Below, piece after piece: positions 16,685-24,610 of a stretch of 64,000 bases of DNA. Every line of letters begins with the position of its first letter. The first letter of the stretch is position 1. A program made the translations under genes and the position numbers. The DNA is from JBAZTO01 sp041661865. GTDB taxonomy: Bacteria; Planctomycetota; Phycisphaerae; SM23-33. The notes beneath the pieces are model-generated. The model saw nothing but the letters and a program-made list of their open reading frames with translations. It searched no databases and was not told the origin of the DNA. The stretch spans positions 136,169 to 200,168 of the forward strand of contig JBAZTO010000001.1 of NCBI GenBank assembly GCA_041661865.1, given 5' to 3'.

Positions 16685-17359
16685 ATGCTCTCCCTCGACT
16701 ACCTGGTGGTCCAGCAGTTCCTTGCGATCGAAGCTCTCGGGATGCAGGGAGCGCGTCACGGCGATCCCGCTGACCCGCTGTTCCTGCAGGTTGCAGTGAC
16801 CCACGCGGACGACATCAAGAACGTGGTCGAGACCGTGATCGCCCGCCGGGACACCCGGCAGAAGCTCTGGCGCGCAGCCTGCGGCAAGTGGGCGTTCCGC
16901 ATCGATCCCCGGCTCTACCAGGACGGGATCACCTACACCGTCCACTTCAAGTTCTCCATGACGCCGAACAACACCAACGTGGTGCGGCAGTCATTCGTCT
17001 GGGCCGCCCCGATGGCCAAGGCGAGCATGCCTGGCCAATGCCTGGTCTACGGCGGCATGAAGGACATGCTGGGCCTGCCAGAGTCCGGCGGCCGGTTCGT
17101 GGCCGAGACCTACCTGGACTTCATCACCCTGAACCAACGCACCGGGCTCGAGGACATCGTCGCCGACATCTTCGGCAACTGGTACGTCTCCCTGCCCAAG
17201 GGCCAGCTGGTCCGCTTGGTGTTCGGCGAGGGTGCTACCCTCGTCAAGATTCCCGCCGATCGCGATACCGCTGACTACCTGAGCTTGGAGCGCTTCCAGC
17301 CGCAGGATCTCGTTCGTCGAGATCGCTTCGGCTACCCGACACCTACCACCGGGGTCTGA
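16685..17359 (+). CDS. Unknown, beta-rich C-terminal domain
   Basis: 224 aa, ATG 16685, two bases before the next gene. The C-terminal half (GRFVAETYLDF...IFGNWYVSLPKGQLV...VKIPADRD) has the strand pattern 'G.w.v.Lp.g..v.v...g....kiP' seen in small beta-sandwich domains of surface and tail proteins. Likely structural partner of the preceding gene; not identifiable further. Confidence 0.65.
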   Translation: MLSLDYLVVQQFLAIEALGMQGARHGDPADPLFLQVAVTHADDIKNVVETVIARRDTRQKLWRAACGKWAFRIDPRLYQDGITYTVHFKFSMTPNNTNVVRQSFVWAAPMAKASMPGQCLVYGGMKDMLGLPESGGRFVAETYLDFITLNQRTGLEDIVADIFGNWYVSLPKGQLVRLVFGEGATLVKIPADRDTADYLSLERFQPQDLVRRDRFGYPTPTTGV

Positions 17360-17361
17360 TC

Positions 17362-17946
17362 ATGGACCGCAGCGTCATCGGGTTCTTCGTCATCGTGGGC
17401 GCGGTCTTCCTGATCGCCATGCACAGCAGGCCAGCCCCCAAGATCGACAAGGCCACGGCGGCAGAGCGCGAAGTACCCCGTTACCACCTGTGGCGAGGAG
17501 ATAAAGATGCCGATCGCACCCTGGACCTTGAGGATTCGTCCGGTCGTCATGTCGCTCGCGTGCTTGAGCGTGACGGGCTGTTTTATGACGAGGCTGGAAG
17601 CCCCCTCCGAACCAAAGTCACCGACGACCTCAACTTCGTCAAGACCCAGTACGACATCGGCACCTTCGCTGGGTTCCGCCCCGCCAGCCGCGGATACGAC
17701 CGGCTCGACCCCTTCACAGCCGGGCTCCGCTTCAGCCCCATCCGCCTCGGCTACGACGTCGTTGCCCCCGACCTCGTCATCACCAACGACTGGGCTGGAG
17801 CAGGCGCCAGCTTCTTTCTCCCCGAGCGCATCGTCGGCCCAGACTGGAAACACCTCGGTCTCGGCCTCTGGTACGGCTACCCGTTCCGGGGGCAGGCGGA
17901 TGCTCCTGGTGGCTGGACTGCTGGCCTGTCTTTCAGTCTTCGCTAG
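17362..17946 (+). CDS. Membrane-anchored protein with beta-rich C-terminus
   Basis: 194 aa. Residues 4-20 (SVIGFFVIVGAVFLIAM) form one N-terminal TM helix or uncleaved signal anchor. The C-terminal ~90 residues alternate aromatic and polar residues (GLGLWYGYPF, AGLSFSLR) and end in a short barrel-like strand, suggesting an envelope-associated protein. Codon third positions are strongly GC except around 17500-17620 and 17890-17946, where another frame carries lipoprotein-like sequence. May belong to a lysis or envelope-interaction cluster with the next gene. Confidence 0.65.
   Translation: MDRSVIGFFVIVGAVFLIAMHSRPAPKIDKATAAEREVPRYHLWRGDKDADRTLDLEDSSGRHVARVLERDGLFYDEAGSPLRTKVTDDLNFVKTQYDIGTFAGFRPASRGYDRLDPFTAGLRFSPIRLGYDVVAPDLVITNDWAGAGASFFLPERIVGPDWKHLGLGLWYGYPFRGQADAPGGWTAGLSFSLR
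17495..17620 (+). other. Possible nested lipoprotein start in an overlapping frame
   Basis: A strong Shine-Dalgarno GAGGAG (17495-17500) lies 6 bases before ATG 17507, in the +1 frame relative to the surrounding gene. The encoded N-terminus has basic residues, a hydrophobic stretch and a lipobox VTGC (MSLACLSVTGC), followed by Ser/Thr/Pro-rich sequence. This resembles nested outer-membrane spanins (Rz1-type). Against it: the frame stays open without a stop through the next gene to 18421, which is unlike an o-spanin. Kept as a candidate only. Confidence 0.25.
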
Positions 17947-17980
17947 GCTTCGTCGCAACGCTCAAACCCCGGAGAACTCC

Positions 17981-18421
17981 ATGAGCCTCGCTTCCATGTT
18001 CCACTCCATCGCCGGTTGGTTCGAAAAGGCCCCTGCCGAAGAGGCTGCCACCGACGCCCGCAACGCTCTGAAGACCACCTTCTTCAGCTCGAAGCGCTTC
18101 GTCCTGATCATCGCTCTCGTCGCCTTCATCTACCTGACCTACTCGGTTCTCAACCTCGAGATCCTGAAGCTGGTCGGCAACGTGGCGATCGTCTACATCA
18201 TCTGCGAGACCCTCAGCAATCTCGCGGTGACCATCGGCAACATCGTCATCAAGCTGCACGAGGTGAAGCTCGACATCGAATACGAGAAGCTGAAGGGCTA
18301 CCCGATCGGCATCGCACAGCAGGTGGCGCACCTTCCCCTGGCCGGCTCTATTGCTGCCAGTGCCGCTCCCCCAGCTGCGCCAGTCGCTGCCATCGTCCCG
18401 ACCCAGCCGTCCAAGCCGTAA
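17981..18421 (+). CDS. Two-TM small membrane protein, holin candidate
   Basis: 146 aa. ATG 17981 is chosen because GGAG lies 6 bases upstream; the frame is also open further upstream. Two hydrophobic helices (RFVLIIALVAFIYLTYSVLNL and an adjacent NVAIVYIICETL...NIVIK stretch), with an amphipathic N-terminal region and an Ala/Pro-rich soluble tail. Size and topology suit a holin or another inner-membrane phage protein. No endolysin was recognised nearby, so the lysis role is tentative. Confidence 0.65.
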   Translation: MSLASMFHSIAGWFEKAPAEEAATDARNALKTTFFSSKRFVLIIALVAFIYLTYSVLNLEILKLVGNVAIVYIICETLSNLAVTIGNIVIKLHEVKLDIEYEKLKGYPIGIAQQVAHLPLAGSIAASAAPPAAPVAAIVPTQPSKP

Positions 18422-18424
18422 CCG

Positions 18425-18949
18425 ATGAAGCTCCGCCCCCGGGCCGAAGCCATGTGCTTCAAGGACAACAAGGTCCTCTGCCACTGGAAGCATGGCTATG
18501 TGTGCTTCCCCGGGGGTGGCGTCGATGTCAATGAGAGTCCGGTCAAGGCCGCGAAGCGGGAGTTCATGGAAGAGGCCGATCGCGTCCTCATGAACTGCAC
18601 CGTGGCGCACGAGCCGACCACCCAGATCTGGCCCGAGGGGTACTCGAAGAAGGAGAAGTGGGCCAAGGGCTTCGAGGGCGGGCTGACCTTCTGGATGACG
18701 GGCACCACCTTCGATAACCCGACGCATGCCAATGCCAGCCAGCGGCACGCAGATTACGAGGCCGATTTCGCCTGGCAGCCGATCTCCGAGGTGCTGTCCC
18801 ATCTCAAGGCCGAGGCCGATGGGAAGTGGGCTGACGACGTGCAAGTCCGTCGCTCCATCCTCGAAACCCACCTCAAGATGCACGCACCCTACAAGGCAGC
18901 CTGGCCCAACGGCCTGAGGTTGTCCAACTCGCTCCTGGGAGTAGCATAG
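18425..18949 (+). CDS. Nudix hydrolase
   Basis: 174 aa. A Nudix box is visible at residues 31-53: G31, E37, then REFMEEAD (R45, E46, E49, E50), matching Gx5Ex7REUxEExGU except that the final Gly is Asp52. These enzymes hydrolyse nucleoside diphosphates linked to another moiety (for example ADP-sugars, NTPs, capped RNA), using the Glu cluster to bind Mg. Start ATG is 4 bases after the previous stop. The substrate cannot be deduced. Its place within a virion-type block is unusual. Confidence 0.85.
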   Translation: MKLRPRAEAMCFKDNKVLCHWKHGYVCFPGGGVDVNESPVKAAKREFMEEADRVLMNCTVAHEPTTQIWPEGYSKKEKWAKGFEGGLTFWMTGTTFDNPTHANASQRHADYEADFAWQPISEVLSHLKAEADGKWADDVQVRRSILETHLKMHAPYKAAWPNGLRLSNSLLGVA

Positions 18950-18953
18950 CGCC

Positions 18954-20180
18954 ATGCAGCCCAAAGTCGCCTCGCTGGTCCTCGACCTCTACGATGACGA
19001 AAAGGGAGCGGTCGCGCGTTCCTTCCCGTCCGAGCTGCACGCCTGCAAGGTCGCTGCGCTCGAAACCGTCCAGGGACTGTCCAATCGCGACTTCGCCCTG
19101 GTCATGAAGACCGCGTCCGGCCTGCAGCGCCGGTACCCGATCCACGACCTCGACAACCTCAAGATCAGCCGGGCCTACTTCGACCAGGCCAAGGCCTTCC
19201 TGCCTGCCGAAGCTGTCGCCGCTGCGGAGGCCAAGTTCGCCTCCCGCGAGCGTCTGCTCGCCGCCGGCGAGGGCGAGCTGAGCGCTGAAGACTTCCTCGA
19301 GTTCAACAAGATCGCCTACGTCGACATCACCTCGACCCTGCCGACCTCCAAGAAGGCCTTCGCTGAGAAGTCATGGGGCCTGACGGTGGGCGGGAAGAAC
19401 TACTACCCGCTGCACGACGCCGAGCTGGTCAAGATGGCCATCGCTCGCTTCCCCTTCACCACCATCAACCTCGAGCCGGTGCAGAAGTTCGCCTACGCTC
19501 GGAACATCGCCAAGCGCGCCTCCGCGCTGGACGTCGTCCTGCCTGACAGCTCGCAGGTCAACCTCTACACCGGCAACGACGTCAACCCGACCTCGCTGCG
19601 CATTGCCCTCGACCAGCGCAAGGAAGCCGCTCGCAAGGCTGACATCGGCACCGAAGTGCTGGATCAGCTCGCTGATGCCGCTGGCCTGCACCAGGAAGAC
19701 GGCTCGATGGAGTCGCTGGCCAGCGTGAACTTCCGTGCCGCCAAGCTCGCCGGCCGCAACGCGGTCAACGCCGACTGGATCATCACCACCCTGGCCGTCT
19801 TCGACAAGACTGCCGGCATTGGCGCCGTCGAGTACCGCAAGGGTCTGCTCGATCCCTTCGCCGCGTGCTTCAAGGCCGCTGGCTTCTCCGGCAGCATGCT
19901 CATCGACGGCGTGGACCTCAGCCGCATCGACCCCTCGAAGCTCGCCGAGCACTTCGACGAGGAGTTCCTGCGCGAGTTCAGCGAGAACCCGATCGGCGTC
20001 TACCAGGCCCTGCCCAGCCCCGTGAAGCAGGCCGTGCGCGACATGGCTATGGACGGCATGGGCAGCTCGGCCTCCTTGGGCTTCAACCCCAAGCCCGAGG
20101 CCAGCTCGGTCACCAGCGCCGGCGACCCGACCGAGATGCTGGCCTACACCTACTCCAACGGGCGTGCTGTTGAATACTGA
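18954..20180 (+). CDS. Unknown 408-aa protein, possible virion component
   Basis: Acidic, Ala-rich, mostly helical protein. An N-terminal helical region (VASLVLDLYDDEKG...) is followed by a middle segment with 'AYVDITSTLP' and a Gly/Ser-rich C-terminus ending 'SNGRAVEY'. No Cys cluster, Walker or nuclease motif. It precedes the portal gene by three genes, so an internal head or ejection protein is plausible. Not recognised. Confidence 0.75.
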   Translation: MQPKVASLVLDLYDDEKGAVARSFPSELHACKVAALETVQGLSNRDFALVMKTASGLQRRYPIHDLDNLKISRAYFDQAKAFLPAEAVAAAEAKFASRERLLAAGEGELSAEDFLEFNKIAYVDITSTLPTSKKAFAEKSWGLTVGGKNYYPLHDAELVKMAIARFPFTTINLEPVQKFAYARNIAKRASALDVVLPDSSQVNLYTGNDVNPTSLRIALDQRKEAARKADIGTEVLDQLADAAGLHQEDGSMESLASVNFRAAKLAGRNAVNADWIITTLAVFDKTAGIGAVEYRKGLLDPFAACFKAAGFSGSMLIDGVDLSRIDPSKLAEHFDEEFLREFSENPIGVYQALPSPVKQAVRDMAMDGMGSSASLGFNPKPEASSVTSAGDPTEMLAYTYSNGRAVEY

Positions 20181-20197
20181 GCCGAGAAAGGGCACCC

Positions 20198-20875
20198 GTG
20201 CAGCTCAAGCTCGCCAAGCCCTTCTCACCGAAGGCTGATCTCAAGAAGGTCTGCGAAGACCCCGAAGCCAATCCGATCGCCGTCGCTGACGCGCTGGATC
20301 AGGCCTCCCACAGCGAATGGCGCGACTGGCTGCCGGAGACCTTGCGGACCTTCGCTGGGCTGACCGAAGACCAGGTGGCGCAGCTCGACAAGATCATGGC
20401 TGTGCAGGTCGTCCTGACCAACCCCGACGTCTTCGAGGATTGGACGCTGTTCCACAACGTCGCCGTCGCGTTCAACCACCGCCGCTCCAACTTCGAGTGG
20501 GTCGACCCGCTCAGCTACATCGAGCTGGCCTGGGCCTGCGTCTGCATCCACCGGCTGGACCAGAACCGGCACACGATGCACCCGGACCTGCAGAAGTACG
20601 TCGGCAACGTCGCCATGACGGACGGCCTGGTGATCTTCCCCTGGTCCAACCCTGCCATCGAGCTGCCGGACAACACCCTGTTCGAGGGCCTGGTCACGGA
20701 CGACGAGGTCGTGCTGCGGGAGATCAAGAAGCTCCTCGCCGGCGGCATGCTGGAGAACGCCAAGATGAGCGAGGTCGACGAGAGCGACCCCGTCGAGGCC
20801 CAGGCGGCCAAGCTGCTCGCAGCCCAGACCTACATCAACGACCAGAAGTCCGATGATCCTGGGTCCTACGCATGA
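20198..20875 (+). CDS. Unknown 225-aa protein upstream of portal
   Basis: Starts at GTG 20198 with AGAAAGG 5' of it. Helical with several Trp (EWRDWLPETLRTF; FEDWTLFHNVAVAF; LSYIELAWACVCIHRL). The segment from ~95 to 130 resembles a head-completion or assembly helix bundle, but no family is recognised. Overlaps the next gene by 4 bases (ATGA). Confidence 0.7.
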   Translation: MQLKLAKPFSPKADLKKVCEDPEANPIAVADALDQASHSEWRDWLPETLRTFAGLTEDQVAQLDKIMAVQVVLTNPDVFEDWTLFHNVAVAFNHRRSNFEWVDPLSYIELAWACVCIHRLDQNRHTMHPDLQKYVGNVAMTDGLVIFPWSNPAIELPDNTLFEGLVTDDEVVLREIKKLLAGGMLENAKMSEVDESDPVEAQAAKLLAAQTYINDQKSDDPGSYA

Positions 20876-21339
20876 GCCCGGCCCTCGACCTCCTGGCAGC
20901 CCGGAAACAAGCCGCGTTGTTCGGCCTTGGCGACACCTTGGCTGGCCTGACGCCATTCGGCAGGGCTGAGAAGATGCGTGCCCAGGGAACTCCAAACCCG
21001 ACGCCCGTCCTGCGGAACGTGGCCGGCGTCCAGCTGCCCCCACGCATGGCACCACAAGCCTTCCCCGAACACGTCCAGGCTGCCAAAGCCAAGAGCCTGG
21101 CCAATACGCAGCAGATCCAGGACATCATGGCCCGCGTTCGTGGCCCGTCGGCCGCCCTGGCGCCCGCTGCTCCGAGCCCGGCGGATCTGCAGGCCCGGCA
21201 CGAAACCACGATGAATGCCCTCAAGGCCGTTGAGGCCAGCCGTGCCCGGCCCAAGCTGCCGCTCCCGGCCGGCGTCGCCATGAAGGCGGCTTGCTTCGAC
21301 TGTCCCGCGACGGAAGTTCTACGCTTGAGGGCCGCATGA
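20872..21339 (+). CDS. Unknown Ala/Pro-rich protein before portal
   Basis: 155 aa, ATGA-coupled to the previous gene and to the portal gene. Low complexity with long Ala/Pro/Gln stretches; an amphipathic start (ALDLLAARKQAALFGLGD). No catalytic motif. Position immediately upstream of the portal suggests a head-assembly or minor virion role. Confidence 0.65.
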   Translation: MSPALDLLAARKQAALFGLGDTLAGLTPFGRAEKMRAQGTPNPTPVLRNVAGVQLPPRMAPQAFPEHVQAAKAKSLANTQQIQDIMARVRGPSAALAPAAPSPADLQARHETTMNALKAVEASRARPKLPLPAGVAMKAACFDCPATEVLRLRAA

Positions 21340-23372
21340 CCACATTCGGGATGGGCGACAACCCGCTCTACGCACGCTTTCGCGGTTCCTACGCGAACCC
21401 GCTGGCGACCATCGCCACCAAAGACATCCCGGTCAACATCAAGCAGCTGTTCCGGCTGTGCCGGTTCTACTACCACCAGGATGCGTTGCTCGGCGCCCTG
21501 GTCGACAAGATGTCAGAGTACCCGATCACCCAGCTGGTGATCCAGGAGAAGACCGGCGAGAACCTGACCGAGAAGGCCCGCGAGAAGTGGGACTACCTGC
21601 TGAACGTCGGTCTCGATGTGCGCGCAGTGATGAAGACGATCAACACCGACAAGTACGTCTACGGCAATGGATTCTACTACATCTACCTGCCGTTCGTGCG
21701 GTATTGCGTCTGCCAGTCCTGTGGCGCTGACATCCCGATCAAGCAGATCGCCGACATCTCGGTGACGCCCGCCATTGAGCAGAAGCAGTTCTCGCTCAAG
21801 GCCCGTGGCGCCTGCCCGCGCTGCAGCGGAACCTCGGGCCGCGCCCGGGTGTTCAAGATCATCGATCGCAAGAGCGAGGCCCGCCAAGGCCTGCGCTTGG
21901 TTCGCCTGAACCCGATGCGGATGTCGCTGGAATACAACCCGATCAGCGGCGAGCGCGTCTGGTACTACCAGCCGCAGGACAACCTCCGCGACGGTCTGAC
22001 CTACGGCGTGCGTGCCATCATCGACACCACCGAGATGCGCTTCCTCGAAGCGTCGTACCGGCAGCAGCGCGTGAAGATGAACCTCGATCGCATGTGGGTC
22101 GCCCAGGCCGACGGCACGCCCGGGCTCTGGGAAGGCTGGGGCATCCCGCCGCTGTTCCGTGTCCTCGAGGACGTCTACTACTACAAGATCCTGCGCCGCG
22201 CCAACGAAGCCCTGGCCCAGGAGCACGTCACCCCGCTGCGCGTGGTCAGCCCTGCCGGCACCGGCGACGTCAGCCCGCAGCGCACCATGAACCTGGCTGA
22301 CTGGCAGCACAAGCTGCGTGCCGAGCTGCACAAGTTCAAGGGCGACCCGAACCACATCCTGATCTCCCCCATCCCGCTGAACGTCGAGCAGATCGGCGGC
22401 CAGGCCCGCGTGATGATGGTCGCGGCCGAGATGGAGTCTGCGGCGCGCGTGATCGCGGCCGGCCTCGGCTGCCCGATCGAGATGATCTGGGGCGGCCTGA
22501 ACTGGTCCGGCGCCAGCGTCAGCCTCCGCGTGCTCGAGAACCACTTCATCAACGACCGTGAGAACAACGAACGCCTGCTGAAGTTCCTGGTGCCCAAGCT
22601 GGCCCAATACTACCGCATGCCCAAGGTCGATGTGAAGCTGGCCGAGTTCAAGATGGCCGACGACGTCCAGCAGCAGGCCAACGCGGTCAACCTGATGATG
22701 CAGGGCTTCCTCAGCCGCCGCAGCGTCATCAACGAGATGGGCTACGACGCCAACGAGGAGTTCGACATCCTCGAGGGCGAGCACGACCGCCTGAACCAGA
22801 TCACCATGAAGGACAACCTCGCGGCTGCACACATGAACACGGTGATTCAATCGCTCGAGGCCAAGGCTCAGATCCTGATGCAGTACGAGATGCAGATCGA
22901 GCAGGAGAAGATGCAGGCTATCGCCGAGCGCCAGCGCGTCGAGAACCTGGCGGTCTATGTCCAGCAGCTGCATGCCAAGGGCTTCTCGACGCCGCTCGAG
23001 TTCGATCAGAGCGCCAAGCTCATCAGCCGCCTCGACCCGCAGACTCAGGCGCTCATCATCGGCCAGTGGAGCCAGACGATGCCGTGCGTCGTCAGCATGC
23101 TTCAGCAGCAGGTCCAGCAGGAGATGCTGCAGTCCGCGCAGGCCGGTCAGGCCATGGGTGGCATCCAGGGCGCACAGAACTCCGGGGCAGCTGCTGGCCC
23201 GGGCATGGCCCCTGGTGCAAGCGGCCCGTACTCCGACGGCGGGGACGGCTCAGACACCAGCAGCGTGATGCCTGGTGGGCCGGCCGTGTCGGGCCAGGGC
23301 TCTGCCGGCCAGCAGTCCCAGAACCTCCCGGAACAGCGGCCGCCCACCGGCGGTGGCCCGAGCCAGGTGTAA
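21336..23372 (+). CDS. Portal protein with inserted zinc ribbon
   Basis: 678 aa from ATG 21336 (ATGA overlap). Forms the dodecameric channel at the head vertex through which DNA is packaged. Recognised by its overall architecture: an N-terminal 'LYARFRGSYANPL' segment, a clip/stem region (WEGWGIPPLFRVLEDVYYY; RRANEALAQEH), 'EMESAARVIAAGLGCP' and 'IEMIWGGLNWSGAS', then a long helical C-terminus ending in a Gln/Gly/Ser-rich tail. Residues 126-163 carry CxxC ... CxxC (C126, C129, C160, C163), a zinc-ribbon-like insertion that is unusual for portals. The C-terminal helix is rich in Gln/Met (KAQILMQYEMQIEQEKMQ), suggesting a crown or barrel region. Confidence 0.85.
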   Translation: MTTFGMGDNPLYARFRGSYANPLATIATKDIPVNIKQLFRLCRFYYHQDALLGALVDKMSEYPITQLVIQEKTGENLTEKAREKWDYLLNVGLDVRAVMKTINTDKYVYGNGFYYIYLPFVRYCVCQSCGADIPIKQIADISVTPAIEQKQFSLKARGACPRCSGTSGRARVFKIIDRKSEARQGLRLVRLNPMRMSLEYNPISGERVWYYQPQDNLRDGLTYGVRAIIDTTEMRFLEASYRQQRVKMNLDRMWVAQADGTPGLWEGWGIPPLFRVLEDVYYYKILRRANEALAQEHVTPLRVVSPAGTGDVSPQRTMNLADWQHKLRAELHKFKGDPNHILISPIPLNVEQIGGQARVMMVAAEMESAARVIAAGLGCPIEMIWGGLNWSGASVSLRVLENHFINDRENNERLLKFLVPKLAQYYRMPKVDVKLAEFKMADDVQQQANAVNLMMQGFLSRRSVINEMGYDANEEFDILEGEHDRLNQITMKDNLAAAHMNTVIQSLEAKAQILMQYEMQIEQEKMQAIAERQRVENLAVYVQQLHAKGFSTPLEFDQSAKLISRLDPQTQALIIGQWSQTMPCVVSMLQQQVQQEMLQSAQAGQAMGGIQGAQNSGAAAGPGMAPGASGPYSDGGDGSDTSSVMPGGPAVSGQGSAGQQSQNLPEQRPPTGGGPSQV

Positions 23373-23374
23373 CC

Positions 23375-23593
23375 ATGGATCCCGAGCCCAAAGTCCCCCT
23401 GCTGGTCAGCGACCTCGTCATCCTCGTCAACGGGGAGAAGCAGAGCTGCGTGACGTCCCTCACCGTCGATGACGCCGGCGAGGGGATCGTCGAACTGCAC
23501 GGCGGGAAGAGCCTGTTCGGCAAGATCGATCTCTTCGTCAACAGGAACGTCCTCATCAAGCGACTCGCGGATTCGGAGAACGACCATGCCTGA
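23375..23593 (+). CDS. Small protein downstream of portal
   Basis: 72 aa (MDPEPKVPLLVSDLVI...). Compact beta-rich sequence with 'VILVNGEKQSCV' and 'IDLFVNRNVLIKRL'. ATG 23375 lies two bases after the portal stop. Could be a small structural cofactor; no family recognised. Confidence 0.6.
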   Translation: MDPEPKVPLLVSDLVILVNGEKQSCVTSLTVDDAGEGIVELHGGKSLFGKIDLFVNRNVLIKRLADSENDHA

Positions 23594-23702
23594 GCAAGTC
23601 AAGTACGGCGCCCGCCCCTCGCAGGTGTCGAAGACCGCCGCCGGCCTGCCGGGCAAGAAGGACGTCAAGCCGCCTGCGGCTGACAAGGAGAAGAAGCAGT
23701 GA
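23586..23702 (+). CDS. 38-aa basic microprotein
   Basis: MPEQVKYGARPSQVSKTAAG, then a Lys/Pro/Ala-rich tail ending KEKKQ. Overlaps the preceding gene by 8 bases and the following by 4 (GTGA). Its reading frame is clear, but a protein this short is hard to prove without mass spectrometry. Confidence 0.5.
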   Translation: MPEQVKYGARPSQVSKTAAGLPGKKDVKPPAADKEKKQ

Positions 23703-24325
23703 CCTGGCCCACCGATACCGACTCCAGCGACGAGCTGCTGATCGCGAAGAACAACTGGTGGACCACCCTGCCGGCTGGCATCAGCAACGGCGACACCACC
23801 TTCTCGATCAGCAACGGCGATCAGCTGCAGGACACCAAGGGCGTCATCTCGATCGAAGACGAGGTGATCTACTACGACACGATCACCCGTACGTCGTACA
23901 GTGCGGTCCTCGGCGGCTGCCTCCGTGGCTACGACGGGACCATTGCGCGGCCGCACGTTGCCGGAACCCGTGTCGAGCTGCGGTGGGTGGCCCAGCACCA
24001 CAACGGCCTCGCTCAGCGAATCCGGGTGCTCGAGACCTTCCTCGGACCCCTGCTTCATCAGGACCCGCTCAACAGCGTCCCGTTCGACAACCTTGCTGAG
24101 CGCCTCGCGGCCGCCCTCCCTCTGGTGGTGGCAGCCAGCGGTGACCCCTGGGTGCTGACCCACCCGCGTCGTCGCATCGTCGGCGTGCAGCTGTGGGTTG
24201 AGGTCTCGCCGGGCGTCTTCGATCAGATCGACGCCCCGATCACCCAGGTGGTGAACCCCGGCGGCAACTCGACGGTCACCGCCACGTTCGGGACGGCTGT
24301 CAATGGTTACGCCGTCCTGCTCTGA
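23699..24325 (+). CDS. Putative virion protein, beta-rich
   Basis: 208 aa from GTG 23699. Contains 'GYDGTIARPHVAGTRVELRW', a motif style found in small phage structural proteins in which a 'G(Y/F)DGT.A..H..G..V' turn closes a beta domain. The C-terminal ~70 residues form a second, strand-rich piece ending 'FGTAVNGYAVLL'. Position between portal and tail fibre supports a head-tail or fibre-adaptor role. Confidence 0.65.
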   Translation: MTWPTDTDSSDELLIAKNNWWTTLPAGISNGDTTFSISNGDQLQDTKGVISIEDEVIYYDTITRTSYSAVLGGCLRGYDGTIARPHVAGTRVELRWVAQHHNGLAQRIRVLETFLGPLLHQDPLNSVPFDNLAERLAAALPLVVAASGDPWVLTHPRRRIVGVQLWVEVSPGVFDQIDAPITQVVNPGGNSTVTATFGTAVNGYAVLL

Positions 24326-24608
24326 CGTCGGCCTTCTTGCCCTGACGGCAGTTTCGTGCGTGTCGGTGGCCCACACCGCCCTGCGCCCGATTATCCCCGA
24401 CGTTCGGCCTCTGAACTGTGCGTTCTGCTTGGCCCTCTGGGTGTCCATGGGCATCGCGGCGCGGCTGTGGTCCGTGGAGGCTCTGCTAGCCATCCCGATC
24501 GCGGGGTTCTTCGCCGCTGTGGCCGCCGGCTTGTGGCCCTGGGCCTTCTACAGCACGCCCGTGGAGCCCCCGCAACTGGCATCGCCGGAGCTTCCCAGTA
24601 AGGTATAG
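24303..24608 (+). CDS. Small multi-TM protein, DUF1360-like
   Basis: 101 aa, starting inside the end of the previous gene (23-base overlap). Two to three hydrophobic stretches and the motif 'NCAFCLALWVSMGI', resembling the 'C.(Y/F)C..(F/W)W' signature of DUF1360 membrane proteins. Only two bases separate it from the fibre gene. Family assignment is by eye and modest. Confidence 0.55.
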   Translation: MVTPSCSDVGLLALTAVSCVSVAHTALRPIIPDVRPLNCAFCLALWVSMGIAARLWSVEALLAIPIAGFFAAVAAGLWPWAFYSTPVEPPQLASPELPSKV

Positions 24609-24610
24609 GC

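Noticed and set aside
17507..18421. A single 304-aa lipoprotein-plus-membrane protein
   Set aside because: The second half has its own Shine-Dalgarno and start at 17981, and the first half overlaps a gene with better coding statistics. Kept only as a nested-frame question.
21513..22973. A 486-codon open frame on the - strand across the portal gene
   Set aside because: The portal frame has recognisable structure; the antisense frame is composition-driven.
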